A stretch of DNA of 5,427 bases from Hyphomicrobiales bacterium (GTDB lineage: Bacteria; Pseudomonadota; Alphaproteobacteria; Rhizobiales; GCA-2746425). The DNA is taken from contig NVXB01000039.1 of NCBI GenBank assembly GCA_002746425.1, positions 14,910 through 20,336 on the forward strand. Reading direction: 5' to 3'. The position numbers and the translations under genes are program-made. Shown piece after piece: positions 4,924 to 5,427 of this stretch. Position 1 is the first letter of the stretch. The number at the start of each line of letters is the position of its first letter. The notes under the pieces are model-generated. The model worked only from the letters and a program-made list of their open reading frames with translations. It did no database searches and had not been told where the DNA came from.

Positions 4924-5427
4924 TCATTCGGGCATATTTACGATAGCGACCCCTGGGATGGTATCCTGTGCCAAGTCAACTAAATGCGCATGATGTGTGA
5001 ATAAGATGGCCTGCCCGTTTTCCCCTATTTCGGCGCAGAGCTTCAGGGCGGCGCGCGCGCGCGTATCATCGAAAGTTTCCATTATGTCATCGAGGATCAT
5101 AGGAAGCGGGCCGGGGTCTCGGGCGAAGCTGCGATATCCAGCCAGCCGGAGTGCAAAGTACAACTGCCCCATTGTACCCGTCGACATTTGTTCAACCGGA
5201 ACATTGTTGCCACTGGATTGAACCCCAACAAGCTTTTCTCCGTCGGTCTGGCTCCAGACTTTTACGCCCGCCCAGGCTGGCGCGGTCATGGTAACAAAGG
5301 CGCTTTCAACATCACATAGCATGTCACTGCGCCGTTCAGATGCAAGCCGACGTAGCGCTCCACGCGCCGCTAAGGCCCCAAGGCGTGCAACCACTGCCTG
5401 ACGTGCTTGGCTGCGAAGCTCTTCGCG
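4924..5427 (-). CDS. yhaN: YhaN/Rad50-like AAA ATPase, C-terminal 167 residues (gene starts beyond the right edge)
   Basis: The visible part is the C-terminal ATPase lobe of an ABC/SMC-type protein. In order it shows the end of a charged helix (likely coiled coil), the ABC signature MSTGTMGQLYFALRLA (around 5140-5187), the Walker B and D-loop region PMILDDIMETFDD (about 5065-5103) and the H-loop LFTHHAHLVDLA (about 4967-5004). This order and wording match the YhaN family, usually paired with a YhaO-type nuclease and linked to DNA end processing. The frame is open to the right edge, so the internal GTG at 5394 is not the true start. The stop is the TGA complementary to 4924-4926. Its higher GC and typical chromosomal nature contrast with the genes to the left, which suggests host DNA beside an inserted element. 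The paralogous AAA/SbcC type is the alternative. Confidence 0.85.
   Translation of the reverse strand, partial: REELRSQARQAVVARLGALAARGALRRLASERRSDMLCDVESAFVTMTAPAWAGVKVWSQTDGEKLVGVQSSGNNVPVEQMSTGTMGQLYFALRLAGYRSFARDPGPLPMILDDIMETFDDTRARAALKLCAEIGENGQAILFTHHAHLVDLAQDTIPGVAIVNMPE

Overview
The window looks like one end of a mobilizable element (plasmid-derived or integrated) from an alphaproteobacterium. Rhodobacterales is the best guess, from the style of the YhaN-like ATPase at the right end and the type of relaxase and HTH proteins. This is family resemblance, not a database result. The mobile part (about 1-4374) has moderate GC with AT-rich control regions. The right end (4924-5427) is visibly more GC-rich and looks chromosomal.

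Left (1-699, minus strand): a small MobC/RHH-like relaxosome protein is followed, after one base, by the first 94 residues of a relaxase that runs off the window. Middle-left (700-969): a non-coding region dense in inverted and direct repeats. It contains a good oriT candidate with a TCCTG|C nic-like core on the minus strand, and a hairpin that buries the ribosome binding site and start codon of the next gene.

Centre (970-3434, plus strand): a HTH (replication-initiator-like) protein is broken by a frameshift. Its second part ends in a MobC-like domain, so it appears to be a HTH-MobC fusion. Six bases later comes a second relaxase of the ColE1/MbeA (HEN) type. Its C-terminal half carries two further genes in another frame, mobB-like and mobD-like, the same nested arrangement as mbeA/mbeB/mbeD in ColE1. 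The element therefore has two different mobilization cassettes pointing away from a shared control region.

Right (3462-4374): a small XRE-family repressor on the minus strand is separated by an AT-rich region with operator-like repeats from two small plus-strand genes, a two-helix membrane protein and a conserved-looking 78-residue protein of unknown function. From 4375 to 4923 I find no convincing gene. This stretch is the likely junction between element and host, and part of it reads like decayed sequence. The window ends with the C-terminal part of a YhaN/Rad50-like ATPase on the minus strand.
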